A DNA stretch of 64,000 nt, taken from Siminovitchia acidinfaciens. GTDB taxonomy: Bacteria > Bacillota > Bacilli > Bacillales > Bacillaceae_C. A program made the translations under genes and the position numbers. The notes beneath the pieces were generated by a model. It was not told where the DNA came from. It was given only the letters and a program-made list of their open reading frames with translations, and searched no databases. Each line of letters opens with the position of its first letter. Position 1 is the stretch's first letter. Location of the stretch: contig NZ_QYTV02000002.1 of NCBI RefSeq assembly GCF_003605385.1, positions 1,412 to 65,411 on the forward strand, read 5' to 3'. Of this stretch, positions 17,682 to 28,314 are shown in pieces.

Positions 17682-19949
17682 TTACACCTGCGGCTCATCC
17701 GACCACTTTTTCTTTTCTTTTACCGTGTTGATTGGTCCCTTTTTCTTCAGTTCCCTGACTTTCAAATCATACCAAAGCTGTGCGGAAATGAAGATGGATG
17801 AATAAGTTCCTGCCAATAGACCCACAAGCAAAGCAAGTGAAAAGTTCTGGATCGACTCGCTGCCGAATATTAAGAGCGCTACAACAGTGACAATGACAGT
17901 CAGCACAGTGTTGATGGAACGCGTCAATGTTTGACGTAGACCTGTGTTGACAACATCGGCAATATCCTGCTCTGTTTTCAAGCGTTTTTTTGCTCTCATA
18001 TTTTCTCGGATACGGTCAAACGTGACAATTGTGTCATTGATGGAATAACCGACAATTGTCAAGACGGCGGCAATGAATGTTAAATCAACCTCCAACCTAG
18101 TCAGGCTGAAAAACGCAACAATGAAGAAGGCATCGTGGACAAGTCCCAGTACAGCTGAAAGCCCCATCCTATATTCAAAGCGGAATGATACATAAATGAC
18201 GATGCCCAATGCTGCTACGGCAAGTGCATATAAAGCATTCTTGGCAAGTTCTTTACCAACTGTGGAAGATACCGTGCTGACATTCGGTTCCGTACCATAC
18301 TTTTCTTCAATGTGGTCCTTCAGTTTTGCTATCTCGTTCTTAGACATGGCTCCTTTGTAGCGGGCTACGCCGATTTCCTGATTTGCTCCCGAAAGTACAA
18401 TATCATCAGACGGCATTCCGATAGCGTCCAGCTCCGTTTTTAGCTCTTCGGTAGTCAAGGTCTTGCCCGCATCAATTTCCACACGGGTTCCACTTGAAAA
18501 ATCAATTCCCAAATTCAGTCTGAATATGCCAAGAACAATAGCCCCTGCAACGAGCAGAATAATGGAAATAGCGTAAAACTTCTTTCTCGCTTTTACAAAG
18601 TCAAATCTGTCAAATGGCGTTTTTAATTCATGTGCTGCAATGTTTTCCGACAAGTCATGGATCTCGGATTTCTTCACTCCAAACCAGCCAGGCTTCTCTT
18701 TAAAGAAACGGCTGTTGATCCAAAGCCCAAGAAGGAACCTGGACCCGTAAACTGCTGTTACGAAGCTCATCAAAATACTTAGTATAAGCATCGTTGCAAA
18801 CCCTTTGACGGAGCTTGTCCCGAAATAGAACAGAACTGCTCCTGCCAGTAGTGTTGTTATGTTTGCATCAAGGATAGCAACAAACGAAGACTTATTTCCT
18901 GCCTGGAAGGCTGATTTCAATGAACGGCCAAGCCTGATTTCTTCCTTGAGCCTTTCGTATGTAAGTATGTTCGCGTCTACCGCCATCCCTACCCCGAGAA
19001 TTAAAGCTGCGATTCCCGGTAAAGTTAAGACTCCATTCATCAAGGTGAATACAAGCAATATTAAATATATATAGATGGATAACGTAATCGTCGCAATTAC
19101 ACCTGGAAAACGATAGTAGAAGATCATGAACAAGAATATGATCGCAATTCCGATCAAGCCTGCTGTAACTGTTTTATCCATCGCCTGCTCACCAAACTGG
19201 GCACCCACTGATGTGGAATACACTTCTGTCAGTTTGACAGGAAGGGCACCGGCATTTAGCAGGTTGGCAAGGTTTTCTGCCTCTTGGGTTGTAAAGCTTC
19301 CTTCAATTGTAACATCGGTTTCATAAAAGACCTGATTGACATTTGGGGCTGAGAGCAGTTTTTGGCTGCCGCTTGTAACCGCCTTTTCGTAAGAGTCCAC
19401 CCCTTCTTCAAAATCCATCCAAATAACCAATTGATTATTCGGCTTCATGCTAAGGATCTTCTCGGTCACGTCTCTGAACTTGTTTTTATCTTTCATTTTG
19501 ACCAGAACAATGGGCTGATTTGTATCAGGAGAGAAGCTTTGTTTGGCCGCTCCTTCAACGAGATCGGTACCATCAAGCATCACATTGTCGTTTACATCCC
19601 GGAATGTGAGAGTTGCCTGGGTACCAAGTATCTCCCTTGCATGGTTTTGGTCTTCCACACCTGCAAGTTGTACCCTGATGCGGTCGTTTCCTTCAACTTG
19701 AATGTTTGGCTCACTGACACCAAGGACGTTAACCCTTCGGTTAAGAGCATCGACCGTATGTACCAATGTATCCCTGGTTATTTTCTGCCCCTCTTTTGCC
19801 GGTTTCACGTCATATAAAACCTCAAAACCACCTTGGAGATCAAGACCAAGCTTTATGTTATTGATGATGCTGTTTGTGGTCGACCCCATAATTCCCGCGA
19901 GGAATATCAATATGAGGAAAAAGGCTACTATCCTGCTTCTCTTTACCAT
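17682..19949 (-). CDS. secDF: Protein translocase subunit SecDF (fused)
   Basis: A proton-driven accessory of the Sec translocon. The 755-residue protein fuses SecD and SecF as in B. subtilis. The SecD half begins with a membrane segment and DLQGGFEVLYDV; the SecF half restarts near residue 450 with NLGIDFSSGTRVEI. Twelve membrane segments are expected and the P1 and P4 periplasmic regions are recognisable by length. AAGGAGG lies about 11 bases before the ATG. It is 100 bases downstream of comN on the same strand, the arrangement of B. subtilis, and ends at the repeat cluster and the terminator at 17093. Confidence 0.97.
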   Translation of the reverse strand: MVKRSRIVAFFLILIFLAGIMGSTTNSIINNIKLGLDLQGGFEVLYDVKPAKEGQKITRDTLVHTVDALNRRVNVLGVSEPNIQVEGNDRIRVQLAGVEDQNHAREILGTQATLTFRDVNDNVMLDGTDLVEGAAKQSFSPDTNQPIVLVKMKDKNKFRDVTEKILSMKPNNQLVIWMDFEEGVDSYEKAVTSGSQKLLSAPNVNQVFYETDVTIEGSFTTQEAENLANLLNAGALPVKLTEVYSTSVGAQFGEQAMDKTVTAGLIGIAIIFLFMIFYYRFPGVIATITLSIYIYLILLVFTLMNGVLTLPGIAALILGVGMAVDANILTYERLKEEIRLGRSLKSAFQAGNKSSFVAILDANITTLLAGAVLFYFGTSSVKGFATMLILSILMSFVTAVYGSRFLLGLWINSRFFKEKPGWFGVKKSEIHDLSENIAAHELKTPFDRFDFVKARKKFYAISIILLVAGAIVLGIFRLNLGIDFSSGTRVEIDAGKTLTTEELKTELDAIGMPSDDIVLSGANQEIGVARYKGAMSKNEIAKLKDHIEEKYGTEPNVSTVSSTVGKELAKNALYALAVAALGIVIYVSFRFEYRMGLSAVLGLVHDAFFIVAFFSLTRLEVDLTFIAAVLTIVGYSINDTIVTFDRIRENMRAKKRLKTEQDIADVVNTGLRQTLTRSINTVLTVIVTVVALLIFGSESIQNFSLALLVGLLAGTYSSIFISAQLWYDLKVRELKKKGPINTVKEKKKWSDEPQV

Positions 19950-20050
19950 GAAATATAAATCCTCCTTGCGATGAAGAGCATACTGTACTCTCTATATCTT
20001 TTTAAATTATGAAACAGATGGTAAAGGGTGTCAATCCTCGTCTGCTTTCA

Positions 20051-20347
20051 TTAGTTGTTAAACTTCTTATTATTTAGCTCATCAAATGGGGATTCTTGTG
20101 AGCGAAACGCTTCCATAGTTACAAAATTCATAAAGTCACCAACCCTTAAAGACAGAACATCCGAAACTAACTCGTAGACCCTAACTCCTTCCTTAGGCTT
20201 TTTCCAAGTTTTCTGCGTTAAAAATCTCCATATGTCCTTAATCGTTACATCCTCGTACCCAAGTACAGCAAACTCCTCCGCCTTACTCAATAAAGCAGGT
20301 TTGAGCATATGAAAATAGTCATCGTATTCATGCTTGTTTTCCGACAT
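20051..20347 (-). CDS. comN: Post-transcriptional regulator ComN (YrzD)
   Basis: The 98-residue protein matches ComN in length and content (YFHMLKPALLSKAEEFAVLG near the N-terminus, FLTQKTWKKPKEGVRVYEL in the middle). In B. subtilis ComN acts post-transcriptionally on comE mRNA and helps its localisation near division sites. AAGGGTGG lies ahead of the start. It is divergent from spoVB and upstream of secDF, the conserved order. Confidence 0.9.
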   Translation of the reverse strand: MSENKHEYDDYFHMLKPALLSKAEEFAVLGYEDVTIKDIWRFLTQKTWKKPKEGVRVYELVSDVLSLRVGDFMNFVTMEAFRSQESPFDELNNKKFNN

Positions 20348-20464
20348 CTGCCTACCACCCTTCTTTTTGCCATGCGAAAGCTCGAACTTGTCATGCTTTG
20401 TCCAAGTCCAAGCATATACATAATTGTAATCGAATTGAGCAAATTTGAGAAGGCAGGGAAATAG

Positions 20465-22009
20465 ATGTCAAAGTTTCTGAAAGGCACAATGATTTTGATG
20501 GCTGCCGGTCTGGTAACAAGGCTGCTCGGCTTCATCAACAGGATTGTTATAGCGAGGTTGATTGGAGAAGAAGGGGTAGGTTTGTATATGATGGCCTATC
20601 CGACGTTGATCCTTGTTGTAACTATCACCCAACTGGGGCTTCCGGTGGCTATCTCCAAAGCTGTAGCAGAAGCTGATATACAAGGGGATCAACGAAAGAT
20701 CAAAAAGATCCTCGTCGTTTCATTAACAGTGACAGGAACACTTTCATTGATTTTCACCCCTGCCTTAATTATGCTGGGGCCGCTGCTTTCCGAGACACTC
20801 TTTACAGACCCGAGAACTTATTATCCATTGGCAGCCATTGCACCAATTATACCAATTGTCGCTGTTTCATCAGTAATCAGAGGATATTTCCAAGGGAAGC
20901 AAAATATGAAGCCGTCTGCAGTCTCCCAAGTTATTGAACAGACTGTCCGGATTGCATTGATTGCAGTACTTACCAAGGCCTTTCTTCCCATGGGGATTGA
21001 ATACGCTGCTGCTGCAGCGATGGTTGCATCGGTAATAGGGGAGCTTGTTTCTCTTTTTTACTTATTCACCATGTTTAAAGTGAAGAAACGTTTTCCGATC
21101 AGGAGAAATTTTTTATCTGCTTTAAGGGGTGGCCGCGGAACGTTCAAAGAATTGATGAATGTCGCACTCCCTACAACAGGGAGCAGAATGATCGGTTCCT
21201 TATCCTGGTTTTTTGAGCCGATCATCGTTTCCCAAAGTCTGCTTATCGCGGGGATAGCTGCGGGGATAGCTACTAAACAATACGGACTTTTGACTGGGTA
21301 CGCTCTTCCCTTGTTGACTTTGCCATCGTTCATTACGTTTTCACTTGCAACATCACTCGTTCCTGCGATCAGTGAAGCCAATGCTGTTCGCAATTATCAG
21401 CTCGTTGAATACAGGCTCCAGCAGGCATTGCGGTTTGCTTTGCTATCCGGTGGACTTTCCGTGATTGTATTATTCACATTTGCCGAGCCATTGATGAAGC
21501 TAATTTATGGTTCAGAAAACGGCGCTTATTTCATTAAGCTGATGGCCCCATTTTTTATCTTTCATTACTATCAGGGACCGCTACAGGCCATATTGCAAGC
21601 ACTTGACCTGGCGAGGGCAGCAATGATCAACAGCTTGATCGGAAACGCTGTCAAGCTTGGAGTAATTTTTATGTTAGCATCCCAGCCGACCATCGGCATT
21701 ACGGGAGCGGCCCTTGGCATTGCAACCGGAACCTTGTTAATTACCGCGTTGCATTATGCCACTGTATTAAAGAAGGTTCAGTTTACCGTGTATATCAATG
21801 ACTATGTAAAGTTTTTTGCTGCTGCCATTATGGCAGGCTGGGGCGGCAAAATCATATATGACTCTCTATTTTTCAATTCAAGTTTAATTAAGCTGACCAT
21901 AGGAATCATTTTCATAACGCTAATCTATTTAGCTTTGCTGGTCGGATTTAAACTGGTGACCAAAAGTGACGTGACAAAAATACCATTCATAGGAAATATA
22001 ATAAAATAA
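20465..22009 (+). CDS. spoVB: Stage V sporulation protein B, MOP-family lipid flippase-like
   Basis: The 514-residue polytopic protein has about 14 membrane segments and belongs to the MurJ/MATE/PST superfamily. SpoVB is needed for spore cortex synthesis in Bacillus and has been linked to lipid II flipping. It starts MSKFLKGTMILMAAGLVTRL; the conserved GFINRIVIARLIGEEGVGLY lies near residues 24-43. Position between comN and yrbG is as in B. subtilis. GCATATACATAATTG about 40 bases upstream could be part of a sigma-E promoter, but no convincing partner box was seen. A palindromic family C repeat follows the stop codon. Confidence 0.95.
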   Translation: MSKFLKGTMILMAAGLVTRLLGFINRIVIARLIGEEGVGLYMMAYPTLILVVTITQLGLPVAISKAVAEADIQGDQRKIKKILVVSLTVTGTLSLIFTPALIMLGPLLSETLFTDPRTYYPLAAIAPIIPIVAVSSVIRGYFQGKQNMKPSAVSQVIEQTVRIALIAVLTKAFLPMGIEYAAAAAMVASVIGELVSLFYLFTMFKVKKRFPIRRNFLSALRGGRGTFKELMNVALPTTGSRMIGSLSWFFEPIIVSQSLLIAGIAAGIATKQYGLLTGYALPLLTLPSFITFSLATSLVPAISEANAVRNYQLVEYRLQQALRFALLSGGLSVIVLFTFAEPLMKLIYGSENGAYFIKLMAPFFIFHYYQGPLQAILQALDLARAAMINSLIGNAVKLGVIFMLASQPTIGITGAALGIATGTLLITALHYATVLKKVQFTVYINDYVKFFAAAIMAGWGGKIIYDSLFFNSSLIKLTIGIIFITLIYLALLVGFKLVTKSDVTKIPFIGNIIK

Positions 22010-22021
22010 AACTGTAAAACC

Positions 22022-22082
22022 GGGGTCTGACCCCCAGCGCGTTTAAGTGGTAACGTATTAACGCAGCGGGGGGTCAGACCCC
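22022..22082. repeat. Dispersed palindromic repeat family C, copy 1
   Basis: A 61-bp imperfect palindrome begins GGGGTCTGACCCCCAGCGCG and ends GGGGGGTCAGACCCC, with TTAA-containing inner arms. It sits exactly between the convergent stop codons of spoVB and yrbG, so its hairpin may serve as a terminator for both. A second copy is at 33623-33670. Confidence 0.85.
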
Positions 22083-22083
22083 T

Positions 22084-22746
22084 TTAATGCGGCCTTTTCC
22101 CTTCATCGATGTAGTCAACGAAAAATTTTCCGTCCTGAAAACTACAAAATGAAATGTTTTCTATATCTTTGTGACCTCTTGTACCTAGCTCACGACGAAG
22201 CCATTGTTCGCTTTTATTCGATTCCTTTAAGCCATCTTGCTGAATTTTCCCATCAATGATAAGAGGGATGGTAACGGAGCCTGCCTTTTTTTTATTTTCT
22301 TTTTTAAATACAGACAATTGCCCTGATGTTTCCAGTATGGCGAACTCTACATCAGCAATATTGTTTATGTCCTTTAGCCGCAATTGCATAAGCAAATCAT
22401 CAAAATTATAACGGTGCCTTTTCATCTCTTTCTCGTTAATCTTTCCTCTTTCAATGATAACCGATGACCTTCCATCAATAAGACTGCGAAATTTACGACT
22501 TCTTAATGAAAAATAGGCCATCCCCACTTGAATAATAAGCAATACAGCCATAGGTACGATCGTATGCATAATTGGATCTTTATGCTGCTCAATGGCAATG
22601 ACAGCCATTTCACCTATCATGATAAATATCACTAGGTCCAACACACTGAGTTCACCAATTTCCCTTTTTCCCATCAGCCGGAAGATAACGAGGATAATCG
22701 CATACAGAACGACTGTCCTCAAAATAATGACAATGAAATCATTCAT
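22084..22746 (-). CDS. yrbG: DUF421/YetF-type membrane protein YrbG
   Basis: The 220-residue protein has three N-terminal membrane segments (about 5-80), then a cytosolic portion with the DUF421 pattern: LIDGRSSVIIERGKINEKEM, followed by RYNFDDLLMQLRLKDI and DVEFAILETSGQLSVFKK. Function in this family is unknown, although YetF-type proteins have been linked to spore and membrane stress phenotypes. The ribosome site AACAGGGGG precedes the ATG. Neighbours match B. subtilis yrbG. Confidence 0.93.
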   Translation of the reverse strand: MNDFIVIILRTVVLYAIILVIFRLMGKREIGELSVLDLVIFIMIGEMAVIAIEQHKDPIMHTIVPMAVLLIIQVGMAYFSLRSRKFRSLIDGRSSVIIERGKINEKEMKRHRYNFDDLLMQLRLKDINNIADVEFAILETSGQLSVFKKENKKKAGSVTIPLIIDGKIQQDGLKESNKSEQWLRRELGTRGHKDIENISFCSFQDGKFFVDYIDEGKRPH

Positions 22747-22894
22747 ATTTATTTCCCCCTGTTAAAAACGTCATAAATTAGTATGGGCAACAATTTGATA
22801 AACATGAGGAAAAAGCTTCTAATAACTAAACTCGTGAATATGTTTGTAAAAGGACAGGCGTATTTGCCCAAATGTTTCAGGAAAGGAGTGAAAG

Positions 22895-23290
22895 ATGATC
22901 GAAGCAAAGAATTTCGGAGTATCGGTTTTGTATGGGGTTTTTACGATTATTTTGCTGGCTGCAATTACAAGTCTGATTTTTTCGTTCATTTTGACCTTCA
23001 CAAACACCCAGGAGAAGTCCATTAACCTGCTCATTACGATCATCTCTTTTTTCAGCGTTTTTGCCGGCGGGTTCATTTGTGGAGGAAAAGGCAAGCAAAA
23101 GGGATGGGTCTTGGGCGGAGCAACAGGCCTATTATACAGCTTAATCATATTTTTATATCAATATTTAGGCCACGGTTCCTTCTTCACAATTGAACAGCTC
23201 GTTTATTACATCTGTTATACACTGACCGCTATGATGGGGGGCGTACTGGGAGTCAATATCGCAGGTGGTCCGGCGCAGCATCATTCGTAA
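22895..23290 (+). CDS. yrzE: TIGR04086-type four-helix membrane protein YrzE
   Basis: A 131-residue protein with four predicted membrane segments (about 10-33, 43-65, 71-92 and 102-125) and a cytosolic loop containing GGKGKQKGW. GGAG precedes the ATG. It is divergent from yrbG, in the yrzE position of B. subtilis between yrbG and yajC. Function is unknown. Confidence 0.88.
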   Translation: MIEAKNFGVSVLYGVFTIILLAAITSLIFSFILTFTNTQEKSINLLITIISFFSVFAGGFICGGKGKQKGWVLGGATGLLYSLIIFLYQYLGHGSFFTIEQLVYYICYTLTAMMGGVLGVNIAGGPAQHHS

Positions 23291-23294
23291 AGAT

Positions 23295-23430
23295 AAGAGC
23301 ACAAGCGCCTTTTCATCGACGTAAAAACTAGAGTGCACTCCGTGTGATAAAGAAAATCGCCGACATAGAAGGAGCGCGAAGTCTAGTTGATAGGCATAAA
23401 GCTGAATGTAACATAATGCGATAACAAAAT
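23295..23430 (+). repeat. Dispersed repeat family A, copy 4 (partial)
   Basis: AAGATAAGAGCACAAGCGCC and TTTTCATCGACGTAAAAACT match the left end of copy 1. AACATAATGCGATAAC and TTATCCGCATTATAGG match the tail of copy 1 (1265-1300). The middle is mostly lost or diverged. Confidence 0.65.
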
Positions 23431-23461
23431 TATCCGCATTATAGGTAATACAATTTCACAC

Positions 23462-23499
23462 AAAAAAAGAAGCGTCACATAGACTACGCTTCTTTTTTT
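23462..23499 (-). terminator. Intrinsic terminator of the queA-tgt-yajC unit
   Basis: AAAAAAAGAAGCG and CGCTTCTTTTTTT form a 13-bp hairpin just downstream of yajC. Confidence 0.88.
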
Positions 23500-23513
23500 A
23501 TGTACTGATTTTC

Positions 23514-23774
23514 TTACGGTTGCACTACTTCGCGAATCGCATTGCGATCATATGTAAGTCTGCTGCCATCACCGCAAAGGATGACCACTTTCCCTTCATC
23601 AATTGCATCAATCGTGCCATGAAGACCTCCGATTGTGATGACCTTGTCCCCCTTTTGCAAATTGCTCTGCATCGTTTGGACAGCTTTTTGCCGCTTTTGG
23701 TTCGGCCTGATTAACAGGAAGTAAAAAAGAACGAACATTAGAATGAACGGCGTTAAATTAGCAAGAGTACCCAA
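23514..23774 (-). CDS. yajC: Preprotein translocase subunit YajC
   Basis: An 86-residue SecDF partner. One N-terminal membrane segment (about 8-22, ending FYFLLIRPNQKR, with the RPxxK signature) is followed by the cytosolic domain with LQKGDKVITIGGLHGTI. The start codon is TTG at 23774 with AAAGGGGG seven bases upstream. It lies 30 bases after tgt. Confidence 0.95.
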   Translation of the reverse strand: MGTLANLTPFILMFVLFYFLLIRPNQKRQKAVQTMQSNLQKGDKVITIGGLHGTIDAIDEGKVVILCGDGSRLTYDRNAIREVVQP

Positions 23775-23804
23775 GACTTTTCCCCCTTTCCAGATTGCAT
23801 TTAT

Positions 23805-24971
<1,167 letters not shown>

Positions 24972-24999
24972 TTATTGTTCTTTTTTACCAAGTTCGTAA

Positions 25000-25235
25000 A
25001 TTGCAGCCGAAGGCGACGACTCCTTGAAAATGCCTCGCATCCCCATTCGTGAGATCCTTATTCAAAGAGACTTTTTCTGGGTCCTACGGGATTAGCGTGT
25101 CCGTGTGAAACCGCAGGCCGTCACCGCGAACGGATTTTGCGTCCAAAAGCGAATCGTTGGGCTAACACCGAAGTGACGAGGCAGCTCACTTACCGCCCGT
25201 GGAAAGTGCCCGGCTGAAACCGAAATACAAAAGTT
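25000..25235. repeat. Dispersed repeat family B (single degenerate copy)
   Basis: The 306-base gap between tgt and queA is filled by a GC-richer tract. It contains GCAGCCGAAGGCGACGACTCC, GTGTCCGTGTGAAACCGCAG, GACGAGGCAGCTCACTTACC and GCCCGTGGAAAGTGCCCGGC. It resembles a common intergenic element of Bacillus genomes (GACTCCTGCGGGA ... GAGGCTCGCCGACCGCC ... GGAAAGCG). That likeness is from memory and not searched. No ORF with a ribosome site is present. Confidence 0.65.
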
Positions 25236-25250
25236 GTTTAAAGACATTTA

Positions 25251-26279
25251 TTAAAGAACCAACATTGCATCTCCAAAGCTGAAAAACCTGTATTTCTCCT
25301 GAACAGCTGTATTATAAGCATGAAGAACATGCTCACGTCCCGCCAAGGCACTGACAAGCATGATCAATGTGGACATCGGCAGATGAAAGTTTGTAATTAG
25401 CCCATCTATCGCTTGGAATTTGTAGCCCGGGAAAATGAAAATGTCTGTCCAACCGCTTCCTGGCTTAAACAAGCCGTCATTGGCCGAAGCGATTGTTTCC
25501 AGCGTCCTTGTCGAAGTGGTGCCAACAGAAATAATTCTGCCGCCACTCTTTTTAACATCGTTGAGCAAAGAGGCCGTTTCTTCCGACATCCGGTAAAATT
25601 CTGCATGCATGTCGTGGTCCTCAACACTTTCTGCGCTGACCGGCCTGAACGTTCCCAGACCTACATGAAGCGTAATAAAGGTCACGTGTACCCCTTTTTC
25701 TTTGATTTTCTCAATCATGTCATTCGTGAAGTGAAGACCTGCAGTAGGTGCAGCGGCTGAACCCCTTTCCCGGGCATAGACCGTCTGGTACCTGTCCTGA
25801 TCTTCCAATTGCTCTTTTATGTATGGAGGAAGCGGCATCTTGCCAAGGGCATCCAAAATCTCATAAAATATGCCATCATATTGAAATTCAAACAAACGTC
25901 CCCCATGTTCTTCCATTCCTGTACAGACCGCTTTCAGCTGACCGTCGCCAAAAATGATTTCAGTTCCGATCTTTACCCGTTTTGCCGGTTTGACAAGTGT
26001 CTCCCAACGATCGCCGTTCACTTGTTTTAATAACAGGACTTCCACTTTTGCACCGGTGTCTTTTTTTGTCCCGAACAGCCGAGCAGGAAGCACCTTTGTA
26101 TCATTTAATACAAGACAGTCCCCCGGATTCAAATAATCGATCACATGGCTAAACGTTTCGTGTCTGAGCGCACCAGTGCGCTTATTCAATACCATCAGCC
26201 TGCTTGAGGACCTGTCTTCCAGCGGGACCTGCGCAATCAGCTCCTCAGGCAAATCAAAATCAAACATTTCAACTTTCAA
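25251..26279 (-). CDS. queA: S-adenosylmethionine:tRNA ribosyltransferase-isomerase
   Basis: Transfers and isomerises the ribosyl group of SAM onto preQ1-tRNA, giving epoxyqueuosine. The 342-residue protein has the full family length, with [20 protein letters not shown] at the N-terminus, [10 protein letters not shown] at about 178-187 and [17 protein letters not shown] near the C-terminus. The start is taken as TTG at 26279, giving MKVEMFDF, as in B. subtilis. GGGAGG is 12 bases upstream inside the end of yrzS, a long spacing. An ATG at 26267 lacks any site. Confidence 0.96.
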   Translation of the reverse strand: MKVEMFDFDLPEELIAQVPLEDRSSSRLMVLNKRTGALRHETFSHVIDYLNPGDCLVLNDTKVLPARLFGTKKDTGAKVEVLLLKQVNGDRWETLVKPAKRVKIGTEIIFGDGQLKAVCTGMEEHGGRLFEFQYDGIFYEILDALGKMPLPPYIKEQLEDQDRYQTVYARERGSAAAPTAGLHFTNDMIEKIKEKGVHVTFITLHVGLGTFRPVSAESVEDHDMHAEFYRMSEETASLLNDVKKSGGRIISVGTTSTRTLETIASANDGLFKPGSGWTDIFIFPGYKFQAIDGLITNFHLPMSTLIMLVSALAGREHVLHAYNTAVQEKYRFFSFGDAMLVL

Positions 26280-26282
26280 AAT

Positions 26283-26489
26283 TCATTTAAGCCTCCCAAC
26301 TACAAAAAAGATTGCCGATAAAATAACACTAATGATGATTGAAGTTACTATGGGAAAAAAGAAGGTTGCGTTCCCCTTCCTAATGACAATATCGCCTGGA
26401 AGTCTCCCGAGCTTCAGAAAATGTATCAAAAAACCCACAATGAAAATGACTGCTCCGGCAACCATTAAAAGCTTGGCCATCCCGTTCAC
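26283..26489 (-). CDS. yrzS: DUF2905 membrane protein YrzS
   Basis: A 68-residue protein with two membrane segments (about 5-25 and 46-65) separated by [14 protein letters not shown], the DUF2905 signature. The GTG start at 26489 overlaps the ruvB stop codon by four bases (GTGA) and has GGAGGTG eight bases upstream, so translation is probably coupled to ruvB. Function is unknown. The ruvB-yrzS-queA order is as in B. subtilis. Confidence 0.9.
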   Translation of the reverse strand: MNGMAKLLMVAGAVIFIVGFLIHFLKLGRLPGDIVIRKGNATFFFPIVTSIIISVILSAIFFVVGRLK

Positions 26490-27487
26490 GGGTTCGGCAC
26501 CTCCAAATTAAAATGTTCATATACCCGATGGGTAACCATCCGCCCTCTCGGTGTCCGTTGCAGGAAACCGATCTGCAGTAGATATGGTTCATAGACATCT
26601 TCAATCGTTGTCGATTCTTCTCCTATGCTTGCCGCAATCGTATCGATACCAACGGGGCCGCCCCTGAACTTATCGATAATCCCCCGTAGAAGCTTATGGT
26701 CAATGTGATCAAGCCCCAGCTTATCGACCTGCAATAACCCGAGAGCTTCATCAGCCAATGGCAGTGTAATGACTCCATCCGCCCGAACTTGCGCAAAGTC
26801 GCGGACCCTCCTGAGCAGACGGTTCGCTATCCTGGGTGTTCCCCTTGATCGTTTGGCAATTTCGATGGCTCCATTCCATTCAATCTCGGTATCAAGTATA
26901 TCCGCAGTCCTGACGACGATATCTGTCAACTGTTCATCATTATAATATTCCAGTCGGCAGAGCACCCCGAAGCGGTCGCGCAAAGGTGCTGAAACCGCTC
27001 CAGCACGAGTTGTTGCCCCGACAAGCGTAAACGGAGGCAAGTCAAGCCTGACAGATCTTGCCTCTGGGCCTTTCCCTATGACGATATCAAGACAGTAATC
27101 TTCCATTGCCGGGTATAAGACCTCTTCAATAGCACGCGGCAGGCGATGGATTTCATCGATAAAAAGAACCTCACCAGGTTCTAGCGATGTAAGAATGGCA
27201 GCAAGATCTCCAGGGCGCTCAATGGCAGGTCCCGATGTGGTCCGAACGTTTACACCCATTTCATTGGCAATCACAACAGCCAGCGTTGTTTTTCCCAGAC
27301 CAGGGGGACCATAAAGTAAAACGTGGTCAAGGGCTTCCTTTCTCATTTTTGCCGCCTCGATAAAAACGGACAAATTACTCTTCACTTTGTCCTGGCCGAT
27401 ATATTGGGAAAGTGATTGCGGACGGAGACTTTGCTCAAATGATACATCATTCGACGACGCTTCTCCGGAAAGCACTCTCTCCTCCAT
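26486..27487 (-). CDS. ruvB: Holliday junction branch-migration ATPase RuvB
   Basis: The hexameric AAA+ motor of the RuvAB complex. 333 residues with Walker [12 protein letters not shown] (about 60-70), Walker B LFIDEIHR, sensor region [18 protein letters not shown] and the C-terminal winged helix with [19 protein letters not shown] lies seven bases before the ATG at 27487; another ATG four bases upstream is out of frame. It lies 20 bases after ruvA. Confidence 0.98.
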   Translation of the reverse strand: MEERVLSGEASSNDVSFEQSLRPQSLSQYIGQDKVKSNLSVFIEAAKMRKEALDHVLLYGPPGLGKTTLAVVIANEMGVNVRTTSGPAIERPGDLAAILTSLEPGEVLFIDEIHRLPRAIEEVLYPAMEDYCLDIVIGKGPEARSVRLDLPPFTLVGATTRAGAVSAPLRDRFGVLCRLEYYNDEQLTDIVVRTADILDTEIEWNGAIEIAKRSRGTPRIANRLLRRVRDFAQVRADGVITLPLADEALGLLQVDKLGLDHIDHKLLRGIIDKFRGGPVGIDTIAASIGEESTTIEDVYEPYLLQIGFLQRTPRGRMVTHRVYEHFNLEVPNP

Positions 27488-27507
27488 CCATGATCACCTC
27501 TTTCGTG

Positions 27508-28128
27508 TTATTGTTTCAGCAACAGCTGCAGTGCATACTTAATAAATTGATCCGTCGTTACATCCTCTTTTGACAGCTGAGGTCGGATCTTCTTTAACTC
27601 CCGCTCGGAGTATCCCAATGCCGTGAGGGCAAGCATTGCTTCGTCCAAGGCAGCTGAATCGCCTGTTGTTTCCCCAACCGATTCGTCTTGTACATCCGCA
27701 GCAGCTTCTGTCATTCCTTCCGGCAACACATCATTAAGCTTTCCTTTCAAATCCAAGATCATTTGCCTCGCTGTTTTCTTTCCAACCCCCGGAAACTTCG
27801 TTAAAAATTTCTCATCTTCCATTTCAATGGCTTGGATGACCTGTACCGGCTCGCCGAAAGCCAAAATCGCCATCGCCCCTTTTGGTCCGATTCCGGAAAC
27901 ACTGATTAACTTCCTGAACATCTGCTTTTCAGTCATTGTTTCAAAACCATAAAGCGCAATAACGTCTTCCCGTACATGCTGGTATGTATAAATGACAATC
28001 TCCATTCCTTGTTTAGTCGAAAATATAAAAGGGTTCGGCGTTAAAATTTGATAGCCGATTCCGTTATTTTCAATCACAACATATTCAGGCCCGATTTGTC
28101 CCACAATCCCTTTGATGTATTCGTACAA
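27508..28128 (-). CDS. ruvA: Holliday junction DNA-binding protein RuvA
   Basis: Binds the Holliday junction and loads RuvB. 206 residues: N-terminal OB fold ([20 protein letters not shown]), two helix-hairpin-helix motifs ([16 protein letters not shown] and [18 protein letters not shown]), an acidic flexible linker at about 135-158, and the C-terminal RuvB-binding domain. The start is TTG at 28128 with AGGAG eight bases upstream. In B. subtilis bofC lies just upstream of ruvA; it is absent here and a YflT-type gene follows instead. Confidence 0.97.
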   Translation of the reverse strand: MYEYIKGIVGQIGPEYVVIENNGIGYQILTPNPFIFSTKQGMEIVIYTYQHVREDVIALYGFETMTEKQMFRKLISVSGIGPKGAMAILAFGEPVQVIQAIEMEDEKFLTKFPGVGKKTARQMILDLKGKLNDVLPEGMTEAAADVQDESVGETTGDSAALDEAMLALTALGYSERELKKIRPQLSKEDVTTDQFIKYALQLLLKQ

Positions 28129-28228
28129 TGCTTTCTCTCCTCTTTCATACTAACCATCATTGTATCATATAAACCCTTCCGCTTTATACAAATAAACAAC
28201 ATATGTTCTAATGTGTTTATTTTAAAAA

Positions 28229-28254
28229 GTTTACATTAATTCTCTTTAGGGTAA
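28229..28254 (+). promoter_or_regulatory. Sigma-B-type promoter for the YflT-like gene
   Basis: GTTTAC (28229-28234) and GGGTAA (28249-28254) are separated by 14 bases, a close match to the sigma-B consensus GTTTAA-N13-15-GGGTAT. It lies 60 bases upstream of a general-stress-type gene. Confidence 0.75.
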
Positions 28255-28314
28255 ACATTATTCAACACTTCTTTTCCCATGCCAAGAAAGCCGAAAAAAA
28301 GGAGGGCTTCAACC

